64,000 nt of DNA from Chitinophaga qingshengii (GCF_014529935.1 NZ_JACVFC010000003.1:930001-994000), one strand, 5' to 3'; shown: positions 26,210 through 35,444, counted from the stretch's first letter. Program-made: numbers and translations. Notes: generated by a model not told the origin, from the sequence alone.

Positions 26210-26408
26210 CAGGGTTGTTACAAACAGACATGGATAAAACAAAAAATTCACTCAAATACGAATACAGGATCAAATGTAGGAAACTTTTTCAAAATGAAAA
26301 AATATTTATTGATTTATAAATCAATTTTTATTCTTTATAAAATAAATATAGACCAAAAATACACTTATAAGTAAATAAGTAGCGAATAATTGTTTGACTT
26401 ACAGGCAC

Positions 26409-26437
26409 AAAAAAAGGGGGGCCGAAAAAGCTCCCCT
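26409..26437 (-). terminator. Intrinsic terminator of the DS-repeat protein gene
   Basis: On the minus strand AGGGGAGC / GCCCCCCT (one wobble pair) followed by TTTTTTTT, 64 nt past the stop at 26501. Confidence 0.85.
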
Positions 26438-26500
26438 GAGATCAAACCAAAATGGGTTTCCATTTTAGGATGCTATTGAATTGTTGGATGCTATACTGGT

Positions 26501-27073
26501 TTATTGTTCCAGCTTGATTTCGCCAAGATCGGTAGCTTTACCATTTTCCACTTTTACATCCTTGATCACTGCGCTTTTATAAGGCGCTTTACCTACGATG
26601 GTGATGGTATAAGAACCAGCTTTGGCAGCCGGAATTGCGAAAGCGCCATCTGCAACGGCACCTTTCAGTTTTTCACTGCCGTTGTCCGCTTCTACTTCAG
26701 TAGCGCCGTCGGCAGGTGTTACTTTACCGCTAATGGAACCGCCGTCAACAGTACGGAGAGAATCCATACCTTTTACGGAATCCATACGCAGTGAATCGTA
26801 ACGGAACAGTGAGTCCATTCGGGACACGGAATCAATACGGGAAAAAGAATCTACGCGGGCAAAAGAGTCGATACGGGCAACTGAATCCAGGCCCATCAAC
26901 GAATCTATCGACAGGGAATCAAAACGTGCAACTGAGTCAACAGACATCAGTGAATCAACTTTAACTGATGCACTATCCAAAGACTTAACAGTCGTTGCAT
27001 CAGCACTTCTAAACGAAGACATCCCTACTACCATTGCGGCTAAAGCGAGCATTCCTGTGATTGTTTTTTTCAT
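26501..27073 (-). CDS. Secreted DS-hexapeptide-repeat protein with carboxypeptidase-regulatory-like domain
   Basis: A 190-aa exported protein; MKKTITGMLALAAMVVGMSSFRSADA is a signal peptide, so I start at 27073. Residues about 35-105 are a run of DS-x-x-x-x units, roughly every six residues (VDSVARFDSLSIDSLMGLDS and onward), with Arg often at position 5 and a hydrophobic residue before each Asp. Residues about 110-190 form a beta-sandwich of the carboxypeptidase-regulatory/CnaB-like kind (GSISGKVTPADGATEVEA, GSYTITIVGKAPYKSAVIKDVKVENGKA). No enzyme motif is visible. The repeat region could be a rod, linker or glycosylated stretch. The gene is divergent from an ECF sigma gene 231 bp away. Confidence 0.8.
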   Translation of the reverse strand: MKKTITGMLALAAMVVGMSSFRSADATTVKSLDSASVKVDSLMSVDSVARFDSLSIDSLMGLDSVARIDSFARVDSFSRIDSVSRMDSLFRYDSLRMDSVKGMDSLRTVDGGSISGKVTPADGATEVEADNGSEKLKGAVADGAFAIPAAKAGSYTITIVGKAPYKSAVIKDVKVENGKATDLGEIKLEQ

Positions 27074-27304
27074 GGCTTCAATTTTTTGTATGGTTAAAAT
27101 TATGATGACAACCGTGTAACCAGTTGATTGTGCATGATTTTTGCGATATGTGCAGCAATCTATTAACCGGCTGTATACTAACAATACATTCGACAATGCA
27201 CTTACCATTAGTGAAAGAAATGTTAAAGACAAAAATTTCTGTAAATACGGAATGCGAAGTGATTAAAATTTATCTTCGCACTGGCGGAAACAAAAGATCA
27301 AAGC

Positions 27305-27847
27305 ATGTTGCAATTAAGTAACGACGAAATAGTCAAAGGCATCAGAAGCAGGAATAAAGCGGTGTTTGAAGCAGTCTTCAAACAATTCGCCCCTTCCATG
27401 TATAATATTGCCTTTCGCTATGTAAAAGATGAAGATGATGCCAACGACATGGTGCAGGATGTATTCCTCAATTTGTGGAAAGGCGCGGAGAACCTGGATG
27501 AAAGGGCCCCCGTCAACCATTACCTAGCGCGTGCTACTGTCAACACCTGTCTTAATCGCATCAAAAAAGAACAACGGAAAGAAGTATATGCAAAGGAACA
27601 ACTGCTGACAGCCTCCCCGGTAGAAACATCCCATTCAAAGCTGGAACATAAGGAGCTGGAAGCACAGTACCGGTCGGCCCTCGACAAGCTGCCCGAACAG
27701 TGCCGTCGTGTGTTTGAAATGAGCCGGCTCAAAGGCCTCTCCCCCGCAGAAATAGCAGAGCAACTGAATATATCTATTAATACTGTATATGCCCACCTGA
27801 CTACCGCCTTAAAAAAGTTGCGGGTAGTACTCATCAATAAAGAATAA
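27305..27847 (+). CDS. ECF RNA polymerase sigma factor, Bacteroidota FecI-like
   Basis: A 180-aa ECF sigma factor. Region 2: VFEAVFKQFAPSMYNIAFRY and EDDANDMVQDVFLNLWKG; region 4: LDKLPEQCRRVFEMSRLKGL, PAEIAEQLNISINTVYAHLT. It is the first gene of a sigma-FecR-SusC set on the plus strand, distinct from the set at 18.8-24 kb: the two sigma factors differ clearly, so they should read different promoters. TATCTTCG at 27271-27278 is a one-mismatch -7 box before it. Confidence 0.95.
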   Translation: MLQLSNDEIVKGIRSRNKAVFEAVFKQFAPSMYNIAFRYVKDEDDANDMVQDVFLNLWKGAENLDERAPVNHYLARATVNTCLNRIKKEQRKEVYAKEQLLTASPVETSHSKLEHKELEAQYRSALDKLPEQCRRVFEMSRLKGLSPAEIAEQLNISINTVYAHLTTALKKLRVVLINKE

Positions 27848-27918
27848 CAGCAACCAGGATTTTTTTTTGTACCGCTTAATGGTAACCCTTTCTCTGATTG
27901 TATAGTTAATAAGTAGCC

Positions 27919-28908
27919 ATGAATAAGAAAACTGACATAGATATAGTGATCCGTTACCTGGAAGATCCGGACAACGAGCAGCATAAGCAGCAGCTCAACG
28001 ACTGGATTCAACAGGACACCGCTAATCTGGATATTTTTCTGGATATGAAAGCGATGTGGCAGGGAGATCCACTTCCGGCAGCATCCGCCTTTGATACCCA
28101 GGGCCAATGGCTACAACTCAGTACAACCCTCGATACCCTGCCGGCCACCATCGCCCCCACACCTGTCGCCGCGCCCCGCAATACCCGCGTAGTCAACATC
28201 AAAACACGCTATTGGTGGGCTGCTGCTGCCGTACTGGCGATAGGCCTTACCTGGACCTGGCTGGGACCTGGTAGCTATAAAACCATTACCACTGCACAAA
28301 ACATCGATAGCCTCCACTTGCCGGATGGCTCGATGGTATATATCAATACAAACAGTACTGTACGCTACTCCCGGACTTTTGGCAAAAACAACCGCCATAT
28401 CAAAATAGATAAGGGAGAAGCCTTCTTTGACGTGGTAAAAAACGATGGCCTCCCCTTCACGGTAGACGCTCCGGATGTGAAAGTAAAGGTGCTGGGTACC
28501 GCTTTTAACGTTAAAACAGCGCAATCAGGCGTGAAAGTATTTGTACAATCCGGAAAGGTCGCCTTTAAAGGTAAAGGCAGCGGCAAAGAAGTCATCCTGA
28601 CCCCCGGCCAGGAAGCCTCCCTCGCCCGCCATGGCAACGCTGTGGATACCCGTTTTTACAAGAAAAACAATAACATCCTCGCCTGGAGAACAAGATGCCT
28701 GACTTTCGACGACGCTCCGCTCCCGGAAGTAGCAGCTGCCTTGTCCGACTTCTATAACGTAGAGGTAAACATCAGCAATCAGCAGCTGAACGACAAAAAA
28801 CTGCTGGCCACCTTCCCCAATATGCCGCTGGAGGAAGTGCTGGACATCATGCGGAAAACACTTCAAATCAATATCACCTATAAAAATAACCTGGTAGAAA
28901 TCTACTAA
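27919..28908 (+). CDS. FecR-family anti-sigma factor
   Basis: A 329-aa membrane regulator: cytoplasmic N terminus (1-95), one helix at about 96-113 (YWWAAAAVLAIGLTWTWL), a periplasmic FecR domain (HLPDGSMVYINTNSTVRYS, HIKIDKGEAFFDVVK, VKVLGTAFNVKTA) and a C-terminal DUF4974 domain (FDDAPLPEVAAALSDFYNVE onward). It sits 71 bp after the sigma gene and 22 bp before the SusC-like gene, so the three are probably one operon, unlike the other locus, where a terminator separates fecR from susC. Confidence 0.95.
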   Translation: MNKKTDIDIVIRYLEDPDNEQHKQQLNDWIQQDTANLDIFLDMKAMWQGDPLPAASAFDTQGQWLQLSTTLDTLPATIAPTPVAAPRNTRVVNIKTRYWWAAAAVLAIGLTWTWLGPGSYKTITTAQNIDSLHLPDGSMVYINTNSTVRYSRTFGKNNRHIKIDKGEAFFDVVKNDGLPFTVDAPDVKVKVLGTAFNVKTAQSGVKVFVQSGKVAFKGKGSGKEVILTPGQEASLARHGNAVDTRFYKKNNNILAWRTRCLTFDDAPLPEVAAALSDFYNVEVNISNQQLNDKKLLATFPNMPLEEVLDIMRKTLQINITYKNNLVEIY

Positions 28909-28930
28909 CCGGCGCCCGACCCTCTTGCTT

Positions 28931-31900
28931 ATGCAGCATGCAATGCTACAGGCGCCGCGCTCTTATACCAGGTCAAGGTGCGTGCCTGTCTTCTTTTTTT
29001 ATGTTGTTTTCCTGGTTTTCACCGGCTTCTCTATAGCCGCTCAGACTCCTAATGCCCCACCGAAACGCGTTTCCCTTCAATATGTGAATGCCAGCCTGAA
29101 GACCGTCATCCGGGATATCGAAAAACAAACCAAATACACCTTCGCTATCTCTACGGATGAACTGGAAACCCGTAAAGGCGTCAGCATTCATGTACACCAT
29201 GCCGCCCTTCCCGATGTAGTACGGCAACTCTTCCCCGCTACCCGCTACAAAGTGGAAATCAGAGACGGCCAGATTATCGTTATCCCACAGAACACCACTC
29301 CTACTGACGTTTCCGGTAATAATAACAACAAACCCGTTGATAATAATAAATGGCAACTGACTGGTATTGTCACCGACGGACAGGAACCGCTCAGCGGGGT
29401 ATCCCTTCGTGAGCAAGGCACTTCCAATGGCACCGCCACCGCCGAAAACGGCAGCTTCAAACTGGAAGTAGCATCCGCACAGGCAGTACTCTCCGTATCG
29501 CTCATCGGTTTTGAAACCAAAGAAATCGCCGTCAGGGACCGGCATAACATTGCCATTACCCTGCAACCCGACCTGAAAAAACTGAATGAACTGGTGGTAC
29601 TCGGTTACGGCCTGCAGAAACGTGCCAATATCACCGGCGCCATTGCACAGGTAGACGGCGCCCGGCTGAAAAGCAGACCGGTACCCAATGTCATCGCTGC
29701 CCTCCAGGGCACCGCCACCGGCCTCGTCGTAACCCGTAGCAACGGTCAGCCCGGTAAGGAAGGTTTTAATATCCAGGTTCGTGGCGTCAATACCGGCGGC
29801 AACAATACGCCTGTTATTGTGGACGGTGTACCCGGCTCCCTCGCCGTGCTCAATCCGGATGATATTGAGTCTGTATCTATTCTGAAAGATGCGTCTGCCG
29901 CTTCCATCTACGGCGCCCGTGGCGCCGGCGGAGTGGTACTGGTTACCACCCGCACCGGGAAACCCGGCAAACTTTCGGTGGACTTCAACACGCTGGCGGG
30001 TTATGAAACACCGATCCGTATTCCGCACCGCCTGTCATCCGCACAACAAGCCACGATGGAAAATGAAGCGACGGTAAACGCAGGAGGCTTCGCTCCCTGG
30101 CAACCCGGAGAGATCGCGCTGATGGAGAAAGGCAACTATTACGCGAATGACTATACGAATCCTGGATTCTACCGCTACTATTATAATTTTAACCAGCTAC
30201 CGCTGCTTACTAAAAAGAAAACCAGTGTACAGAACTATAACCTCTCTGTCAAAGGTGGTGATTCGCTGAACCAGTTTTCCGCTTCCTTCGGCTACTTCGG
30301 CCGTCAGGGTTTACTGGTGGAAGGGCCGGACAAAACACACCGGTTGAATGCCCGCATCAATCTCAATAACCGTTTCAGTAAACATATCAGCCTGGAAACG
30401 CGCCTGTCTTACGCGCAGACAAACACCTTCTCACCCTCCCAACCGGTGGAAGGCCCACAAGGCTTGCTGGCAGGGCTTTACCGGGGCGCCTCCAATGTGC
30501 CCATATTTGTGCCCGGCACACAACATTATGCTTTTGGCGGTGCAGCCTCCTACGCTATATTACACGATGGCGGTATCCGGGAGGAGAAAAACAATTATGT
30601 TGACGCCGTTTTTACCCTGCGGGCCGACAGTCTGACGAAAGGGCTCACCCTGCGACTGGTGTATAGTCCGCAGCAGCATACCCTGTACGACAACCTTGGC
30701 CGCAACAGCATTCAACTGTGGAATGCGACAGCACCCGTGTCTACCCTGCAGGAACGCAGTCTGCTACAGAAAAGCAAGCTACAGGGCAAAGGCGGCAACC
30801 TCCAGCTGCTGGCTGATTACGACACCAAAGTCAATAAACACAACCTTCATATACTTGGCGGCTATACGCAGGAGACCTATAACACCGACCAATATACGGC
30901 AGCCTCTTATGATCTTTCACCGGATAACGTCAACGCCTATCGGTTTAGCGGCACGCCTCAGTATACCATGACACAGTTCACCACCGGTTCCCTGATGTCG
31001 TTGTTTGGAAAAGTCAACTACAACTACGACAATCGCTACCTGTTGGAGGCTAACCTTATTGGCGGCCGTCTGTCACAGCGCAGCAGCGCCTTTCCAGCCA
31101 TAGAGCAATGGCAGGCTTTCCCTTCTTTCTCTGCCGGGTGGCGGCTCAACAACGAAGAATGGTTTTACCATGCCTTCCATTTTTTCAATGAATTTAAGCT
31201 GCGCTGGTCCTGGGGAAGATTAGGTAATGTCAACAGCTGGAATACTATTGACAACGACGAACGCCTCAGTACCTTTACCTTCGGATATAATAATCCGCTT
31301 TCGCCGTTTGTTTATAAGAACCCGGTTCCGCAGGCATCCGGATGGGAAAACATCTCCACTTATAATTACGGATGGGATGCCACCCTGTTCCGTGGCCGAC
31401 TCACGCTGTCCGCCGATTACTTCGTGAAACACAACCGCGATATGCGTATACCGGTACAGTTGCCTTCTACGGCCGGTGCATGGCCGCTGCGCTTCAATAC
31501 CGGCGAAATGCGCGCCTGGGGATGGGAACTGAATGCCGGATGGCGCAGCACACACGGGCCCTTCACCTGGTACCTGAATGCCAACCTGTTCAACAATCAG
31601 ACAAAGGTTTTACGTAACGACGGCGTTGCACCGCAGGCAGGCTGGAACCTGGGCATCCCCGGCTATCCTTATTCTTCCCTGTTTGGCTATATCGCTGACG
31701 GGTATTTCCAGAACAGCAGCGAAGTACAGCAGCATGCGTTCCAGAGCGCCCATACCGCTCCCGGTGATATCAAATACCGCGACGTTAATGGCGACCATAA
31801 AATAGACAACAGCGACCTGGTATACCTGGGCAGCACGGATCCGCAGCTGGCGTACGGTATCGATGCCGGCTTCGCCTGGAAAGGCCTGGAGTTCTCCATC

Positions 31901-32320
31901 TTTTTCCAGGGCGTCAGCAACCGTAAGGTCATGCCCGATCCACGTTACAACCTTCCCTATACAGATGGCTGGCAACAGCCATGGGACATCAACCAGGACT
32001 ACTGGACACCCAACCGGCCCAATGCCCTGTTTCCCCGTCTGTATCTCCATGACGATCAAAACACCGCTCCTTCCAGCCATTGGGTGATGAATGGGGCCTA
32101 CATACGCCTGAAGAACCTGCAACTGGGATACAACCTGCCCGCTGCATGGCTGAAGAAAATCTTCGTTAAAAATCTGCGCCTCTACTTCTCCGGACAGGAC
32201 CTATGGGAAAGCACCCGGATGAAAATACGCTACTACGACCCTGAGCAGGCAGGAGGATATAACGGTAACGTGTATCCGTTTTTCAGATCGTATACGATCG
32301 GGTTAAATGCATCCTTCTAG
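28931..32320 (+). CDS. SusC/RagA-family TonB-linked outer-membrane transporter with STN domain, without a SusD partner
   Basis: An 1129-aa TonB-dependent transporter. ATG at 28931 is used; a TTG two codons earlier is less likely. The export signal is unusual, with a 15-residue basic lead before the hydrophobic core VPVFFFYVVFLVFTGFSIAAQ. Then STN (about 45-115), carboxypeptidase-regulatory-like domain (about 140-215), TonB/SusC box (LNELVVLGYG), plug (AASIYGARGAGGVVLVTTRTG) and barrel ending in SYTIGLNASF. No susD follows: the next feature is a terminator and then convergent pyrB. The ligand may be something that does not need a SusD lid, such as a siderophore or peptide, or a SusD may be encoded elsewhere. 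Confidence 0.95.
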   Translation: MQHAMLQAPRSYTRSRCVPVFFFYVVFLVFTGFSIAAQTPNAPPKRVSLQYVNASLKTVIRDIEKQTKYTFAISTDELETRKGVSIHVHHAALPDVVRQLFPATRYKVEIRDGQIIVIPQNTTPTDVSGNNNNKPVDNNKWQLTGIVTDGQEPLSGVSLREQGTSNGTATAENGSFKLEVASAQAVLSVSLIGFETKEIAVRDRHNIAITLQPDLKKLNELVVLGYGLQKRANITGAIAQVDGARLKSRPVPNVIAALQGTATGLVVTRSNGQPGKEGFNIQVRGVNTGGNNTPVIVDGVPGSLAVLNPDDIESVSILKDASAASIYGARGAGGVVLVTTRTGKPGKLSVDFNTLAGYETPIRIPHRLSSAQQATMENEATVNAGGFAPWQPGEIALMEKGNYYANDYTNPGFYRYYYNFNQLPLLTKKKTSVQNYNLSVKGGDSLNQFSASFGYFGRQGLLVEGPDKTHRLNARINLNNRFSKHISLETRLSYAQTNTFSPSQPVEGPQGLLAGLYRGASNVPIFVPGTQHYAFGGAASYAILHDGGIREEKNNYVDAVFTLRADSLTKGLTLRLVYSPQQHTLYDNLGRNSIQLWNATAPVSTLQERSLLQKSKLQGKGGNLQLLADYDTKVNKHNLHILGGYTQETYNTDQYTAASYDLSPDNVNAYRFSGTPQYTMTQFTTGSLMSLFGKVNYNYDNRYLLEANLIGGRLSQRSSAFPAIEQWQAFPSFSAGWRLNNEEWFYHAFHFFNEFKLRWSWGRLGNVNSWNTIDNDERLSTFTFGYNNPLSPFVYKNPVPQASGWENISTYNYGWDATLFRGRLTLSADYFVKHNRDMRIPVQLPSTAGAWPLRFNTGEMRAWGWELNAGWRSTHGPFTWYLNANLFNNQTKVLRNDGVAPQAGWNLGIPGYPYSSLFGYIADGYFQNSSEVQQHAFQSAHTAPGDIKYRDVNGDHKIDNSDLVYLGSTDPQLAYGIDAGFAWKGLEFSIFFQGVSNRKVMPDPRYNLPYTDGWQQPWDINQDYWTPNRPNALFPRLYLHDDQNTAPSSHWVMNGAYIRLKNLQLGYNLPAAWLKKIFVKNLRLYFSGQDLWESTRMKIRYYDPEQAGGYNGNVYPFFRSYTIGLNASF

Positions 32321-32432
32321 TTCCCGGGACTGAAGCCCTGGGCTAATGATTTCGCTGATTAGCGGAGATAGAAACGAATTGAGATTTTGCCTGAATTTGT
32401 TAGCATCATTGCCGGCATCAATCATCTTCCAT

Positions 32433-32470
32433 AAAAGAAAAGCCGCCTCATTACGAGACGGCTCTTTTTA
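32433..32470. terminator. Intrinsic terminator after the second susC
   Basis: AGCCGCCTC / GAGACGGCT (one G-U pair) with a 5-nt loop, A-rich before and CTTTTT after. Confidence 0.88.
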
Positions 32471-32504
32471 TCTTCCTAAAAATTATCAATATAAAAAATT
32501 CCAC

Positions 32505-32538
32505 CCATCTTCGCTCATCAGCGAAATCAGCATTCATC
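32505..32538. repeat. Element C: partial copy of a dispersed intergenic repeat
   Basis: CCATCTTCGCTC is identical to 12 bases at 52005-52016, and both copies are followed after a short variable stretch by CGAAATCA. Here it ends in CAGCATTCATC. It lies immediately after the pyrB stop and contains a short TCGCT-CATC-AGCGA hairpin. Confidence 0.6.
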
Positions 32539-32545
32539 CTGGCTA

Positions 32546-33475
32546 TTACAGTTCCTTTTTTCCTGCCAACAGATACAATGCCGCCATTCTCACTGCCACA
32601 CCATTCTCCACCTGATCGAGGATGATAGACTGACCGGAGTCTGCCACGTCGGAGTTCAGTTCCACACCGCGGTTGATAGGTCCGGGGTGCATGATCACCA
32701 CTTCTTTATGGAGACTATCCAGCAGCTGACGGTTGACGCCATAAGCCAGGGAATATTCGCGGAGAGAAGAAAACAGCGGGGTGTTTTGTCTTTCCAATTG
32801 AATCCGGAGCACGTTGGCTACATCGCACCATTGCAAAGCTTCCCGGATGTTGTAGCTGACATTCACGCCGAGGGCGGCGCCGATATGTTTTGGAATAAGT
32901 GTAGGAGGACCAACCACTGTTACTTCAGCGCCCAGTTTTTTCAGGCAGTAGATATTGGACAGTGCCACCCGGGAGTGCATGATATCACCGCAGATAGCGA
33001 CTTTTTTCCCTTCTACGCTACCCAGTCTCTCTCTGATAGAGAAAGCGTCGAGCAGGGCCTGAGTGGGATGTTCGTTGATACCGTCGCCGGCATTGAGGAT
33101 CGGCACATTGATATGGCGTGACAGGAAGTGCGGCGCCCCGCTGGCGGAATGACGCATCACCACCACATCCACTTTCATGGACAGGATGTTGTGCACCGTA
33201 TCGATCAGCGTTTCCCCTTTTGAAACGGAGGAGCCGGAAGCAGAGAAATTGATGGTATCTGCGCCCAGCCTTTTTTCCGCCAGTTCAAAAGAAATGCGGG
33301 TACGGGTTGAGTTCTCAAAAAATAAATTAACGATGGTAGTATCGCGCAGCGTGGGAACCTTTTTAATCGGCCTTTGTAAAACCTCCTTAAACTGGTCGGC
33401 GGTTTGAAAAATAAGTTCTATATCCTGGCGCTGCAGATCGCGAATTCCGAGTAAGTGTTTTACAGAAAGTGACAT
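32546..33475 (-). CDS. pyrB: Aspartate carbamoyltransferase catalytic subunit
   Basis: A 309-aa enzyme that joins carbamoyl phosphate and L-aspartate to N-carbamoyl-aspartate, the committed step of pyrimidine synthesis. The carbamoyl-phosphate loop FFENSTRTRISFELAEKRLG is intact, as are HPTQALLDAF and the aspartate-binding HPGPINRGVEL near the C terminus. Length and the absence of a pyrI gene fit the unregulated catalytic-trimer form. It lies 50 bp after pyrR in the same transcript. Confidence 0.97.
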   Translation of the reverse strand: MSLSVKHLLGIRDLQRQDIELIFQTADQFKEVLQRPIKKVPTLRDTTIVNLFFENSTRTRISFELAEKRLGADTINFSASGSSVSKGETLIDTVHNILSMKVDVVVMRHSASGAPHFLSRHINVPILNAGDGINEHPTQALLDAFSIRERLGSVEGKKVAICGDIMHSRVALSNIYCLKKLGAEVTVVGPPTLIPKHIGAALGVNVSYNIREALQWCDVANVLRIQLERQNTPLFSSLREYSLAYGVNRQLLDSLHKEVVIMHPGPINRGVELNSDVADSGQSIILDQVENGVAVRMAALYLLAGKKEL

Positions 33476-33525
33476 TAATGTGCAAATATAAAGGGTGAAA
33501 TCTGAATTGAAAAATCCGGTTTGTA

Positions 33526-34056
33526 TTAATCAACCAGAATAACTTCATCTTTCCCATCTCTTTGCTCCCATAATACCCTTACTTTCTGGGAAATAAGAGC
33601 ATCGATGGTGCGCCCGGTATAATCGGGCTGAATGGGCAGCTGGCGGCTGAACCGGCGGTCTATCAACGCCAGTAGTTCTACCGAAGCCGGCCGGCCGAAG
33701 TCGAGCATAGCATCCAGGGCCGAACGGATAGTCCTGCCGGTATACAACACATCGTCTATCAGCACCACCTTTTTATTTTCTATGGAGAAATTAATGTTGG
33801 TTTCGCTGGGCACATGTAAGGTTTTGCCCTTGTTATAATCGTCTCTGTAAAATGTAATGTCCAGTTTGCCGTAATGGATAATGGCGCCCGGCAACAGTTT
33901 CTTCAGCGTCTCATAAATCCTGTCCCCCAGGTAGATGCCGCGTGGCTGCAACCCTATCAGTACCGTGTTTTCAAACTGCAAATGATTCTCGATCAGTTGA
34001 TGGCAAAGTCTGTCTATCGTAATAGCCAGCTGCTTACCGTTTAGTATGGTCTTCAA
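33526..34056 (-). CDS. pyrR: PyrR: pyrimidine operon regulator / uracil phosphoribosyltransferase
   Basis: A 176-aa PRTase-fold protein. The PRPP-binding signature VVLIDDVLYTGRTIRSALDAM is intact, and the N terminus (ITIDRLCHQLIENH) and the segment TVLIGLQPRGIYLGDRI match PyrR. In Firmicutes it binds a leader RNA to attenuate pyr genes when UMP is high and has weak uracil phosphoribosyltransferase activity. I see no PyrR-type antiterminator in the 50 bp before pyrB, so regulation may differ here. Confidence 0.95.
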   Translation of the reverse strand: MKTILNGKQLAITIDRLCHQLIENHLQFENTVLIGLQPRGIYLGDRIYETLKKLLPGAIIHYGKLDITFYRDDYNKGKTLHVPSETNINFSIENKKVVLIDDVLYTGRTIRSALDAMLDFGRPASVELLALIDRRFSRQLPIQPDYTGRTIDALISQKVRVLWEQRDGKDEVILVD

Positions 34057-34076
34057 AACTATACGCTTTTAGACGC

Positions 34077-34084
34077 CAAAAATA
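34077..34084 (-). promoter_or_regulatory. Candidate -7 box of the pyrR-pyrB promoter
   Basis: On the minus strand TATTTTTG (TAnnTTTG), 20 nt before the pyrR ATG, with TTTTTATG about 20 nt further upstream. Confidence 0.5.
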
Positions 34085-34211
34085 CGGATTAATGCCACAC
34101 ATAAAAAGATGAATATCATAAAGCTGCAAGATAAATTATGGCATCTTTCATTTTTTCGGGTTAAAGATTTCATTTATATAGCATCAAATTTATATTTAAA
34201 CATCCCGTTTT

Positions 34212-34850
34212 ATGAAAAAATTCATCATTCCTGTACTGGCAGCCGCCACCTTTCTGGCCGGCGGTCAGTTGTTTGCCCAGCAAAAGAAAAACTTCATTAA
34301 TGCCAGCTTTAATGTTTCAAACGAAAAGTACAAGTACACCGCAAATGGCAACCAGTATGACAACTCTAACACTAATTTCAGTATCTCTCCGGCGTATGGG
34401 TATTATTTCAGGGAACGCTGGGCCATTGGCATAGCTGTTGGATATGGCCACAGCAAGAAAGGTTCATCTGAAAACGGACCTCAAACGAAAACCCAGCTCT
34501 TTAGCGTTAGCCCTTTTGTACGGTACGAACAACCTATCTGGAGCAGCCATCTTTCTGTATACACAGATGGTAGCCTCTACTTCAACTCTGCCAAAAGCGA
34601 TTCCTATCATGAACCCAATTGGACCCAGGACTCTAAAAGCACCAACTATGGTCTTTCGATTGTGCCAGGACTGCTGTTTCACCTGACACCATCGTTCTCA
34701 CTGACCGCCAACATGGGCAGTGTGTTCGCCGCCGGTTCAGGAACACAAAAACAGACAGGTGGAGATTTCAAAACAACCAATACCAGTGTGGGGCTATTTA
34801 AAAATTTTGGCTTCAACAATTTTACATTTGGTATCAACTTCCACTTCTAA
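34212..34850 (+). CDS. Outer-membrane beta-barrel protein
   Basis: A 212-aa exported protein with signal peptide MKKFIIPVLAAATFLAGGQLFAQ. The rest is a series of amphipathic strands (INASFNVSNEKYKY, ISPAYGYYFRERWAIGIAVGYG, FSVSPFVRYEQPIW, LSIVPGLLFHLTPSFSLTANMGS) ending in FTFGINFHF with a terminal Phe, the signal for barrel insertion. This fits an 8-10 strand barrel of the OmpA/OmpW-like kind common in Bacteroidota. No substrate or partner can be named. Confidence 0.88.
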   Translation: MKKFIIPVLAAATFLAGGQLFAQQKKNFINASFNVSNEKYKYTANGNQYDNSNTNFSISPAYGYYFRERWAIGIAVGYGHSKKGSSENGPQTKTQLFSVSPFVRYEQPIWSSHLSVYTDGSLYFNSAKSDSYHEPNWTQDSKSTNYGLSIVPGLLFHLTPSFSLTANMGSVFAAGSGTQKQTGGDFKTTNTSVGLFKNFGFNNFTFGINFHF

Positions 34851-34859
34851 AAAAACAAC

Positions 34860-34890
34860 AGCGGGAAATTAGTTGCACTAATTTCCCGCT
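34860..34890. terminator. Hairpin between barrel and peroxiredoxin genes
   Basis: AGCGGGAAATTAGT / ACTAATTTCCCGCT, a perfect 14-bp stem with a 3-nt loop. The T-run lies on the minus strand only, so on the plus strand it is terminator-like without a clear U-tract. Confidence 0.65.
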
Positions 34891-34924
34891 ATCTGTCGTA
34901 CTTTAGTCGTACCAAATCACTGGT

Positions 34925-35440
34925 ATGAAAACACTCAAGCTTATCATCGCCATGGCCGCTTTCCTTCAATTCTGGGGTTCTTCTTCTGCAGGTCAGGTTA
35001 AAGTTGGGGACAAGGTCCCGGTTTTTAGCCTGCAAGACCAAAATGGAAAAACCTTTGACCTTAGCACCGTAGTGGGCAAACAGCCCCTGGTCATCTATTT
35101 TTATCCGAAAGATGAAACCAGCGTATGTACCAAAGAAGCCTGCTCCTTCCGGGATGCGTACCAGGATTTTCAGCGTTATGGCGCCATGGTCATCGGTATC
35201 AGCGCCGATAATGTAGCTTCCCACCGGAGCTTCGCTACCCACCATAGCCTCCCCTTCACTTTACTCAGCGATCCTAAAAATGAGGTGCGTAAACTGTTTG
35301 GCGTGCCGAAAACGTTTGTCATTCCTGGACGGGTGACCTACATCGTGGACAAAAACGGAGTCGTCGTGCATGAGTTCAACAGCCTGCGTGATGGAGAAAA
35401 ACACGTCACCGAAGCACTGGCGGCGCTGAAGAAGATGTAG
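34925..35440 (+). CDS. Exported peroxiredoxin, PrxQ/Bcp type
   Basis: A 171-aa thiol peroxidase that reduces H2O2 and organic peroxides. The motif TSVCTKEACSFRD gives peroxidatic Cys68 and, five residues later, Cys73, the spacing of atypical 2-Cys PrxQ. Other family segments: VGDKVPVFSLQDQNGKTFDL, VIYFYPKDE and SDPKNEVRKLFGVP. The first 22 residues (MKTLKLIIAMAAFLQFWGSS) are a signal peptide, so it should work in the periplasm, unlike most Bcp proteins. The gene lies 74 bp after the beta-barrel gene, beyond a hairpin. Confidence 0.93.
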   Translation: MKTLKLIIAMAAFLQFWGSSSAGQVKVGDKVPVFSLQDQNGKTFDLSTVVGKQPLVIYFYPKDETSVCTKEACSFRDAYQDFQRYGAMVIGISADNVASHRSFATHHSLPFTLLSDPKNEVRKLFGVPKTFVIPGRVTYIVDKNGVVVHEFNSLRDGEKHVTEALAALKKM

Positions 35441-35444
35441 GCGA

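Larger units (their letters stand above)
26089..26500. other. 412-bp AT-rich intergenic region with two terminators
   Basis: No credible gene; a 28-codon plus-strand frame at 26230-26316 is not convincing. The part before 26088 must contain the TA promoter. Two hairpins are described separately. Confidence 0.6.

Noticed and set aside
26230-26316. 28-codon plus-strand frame in the AT-rich gap
   Set aside because: Very Lys/Asn-rich, as expected from random AT-rich DNA, with no promoter and no recognisable pattern.
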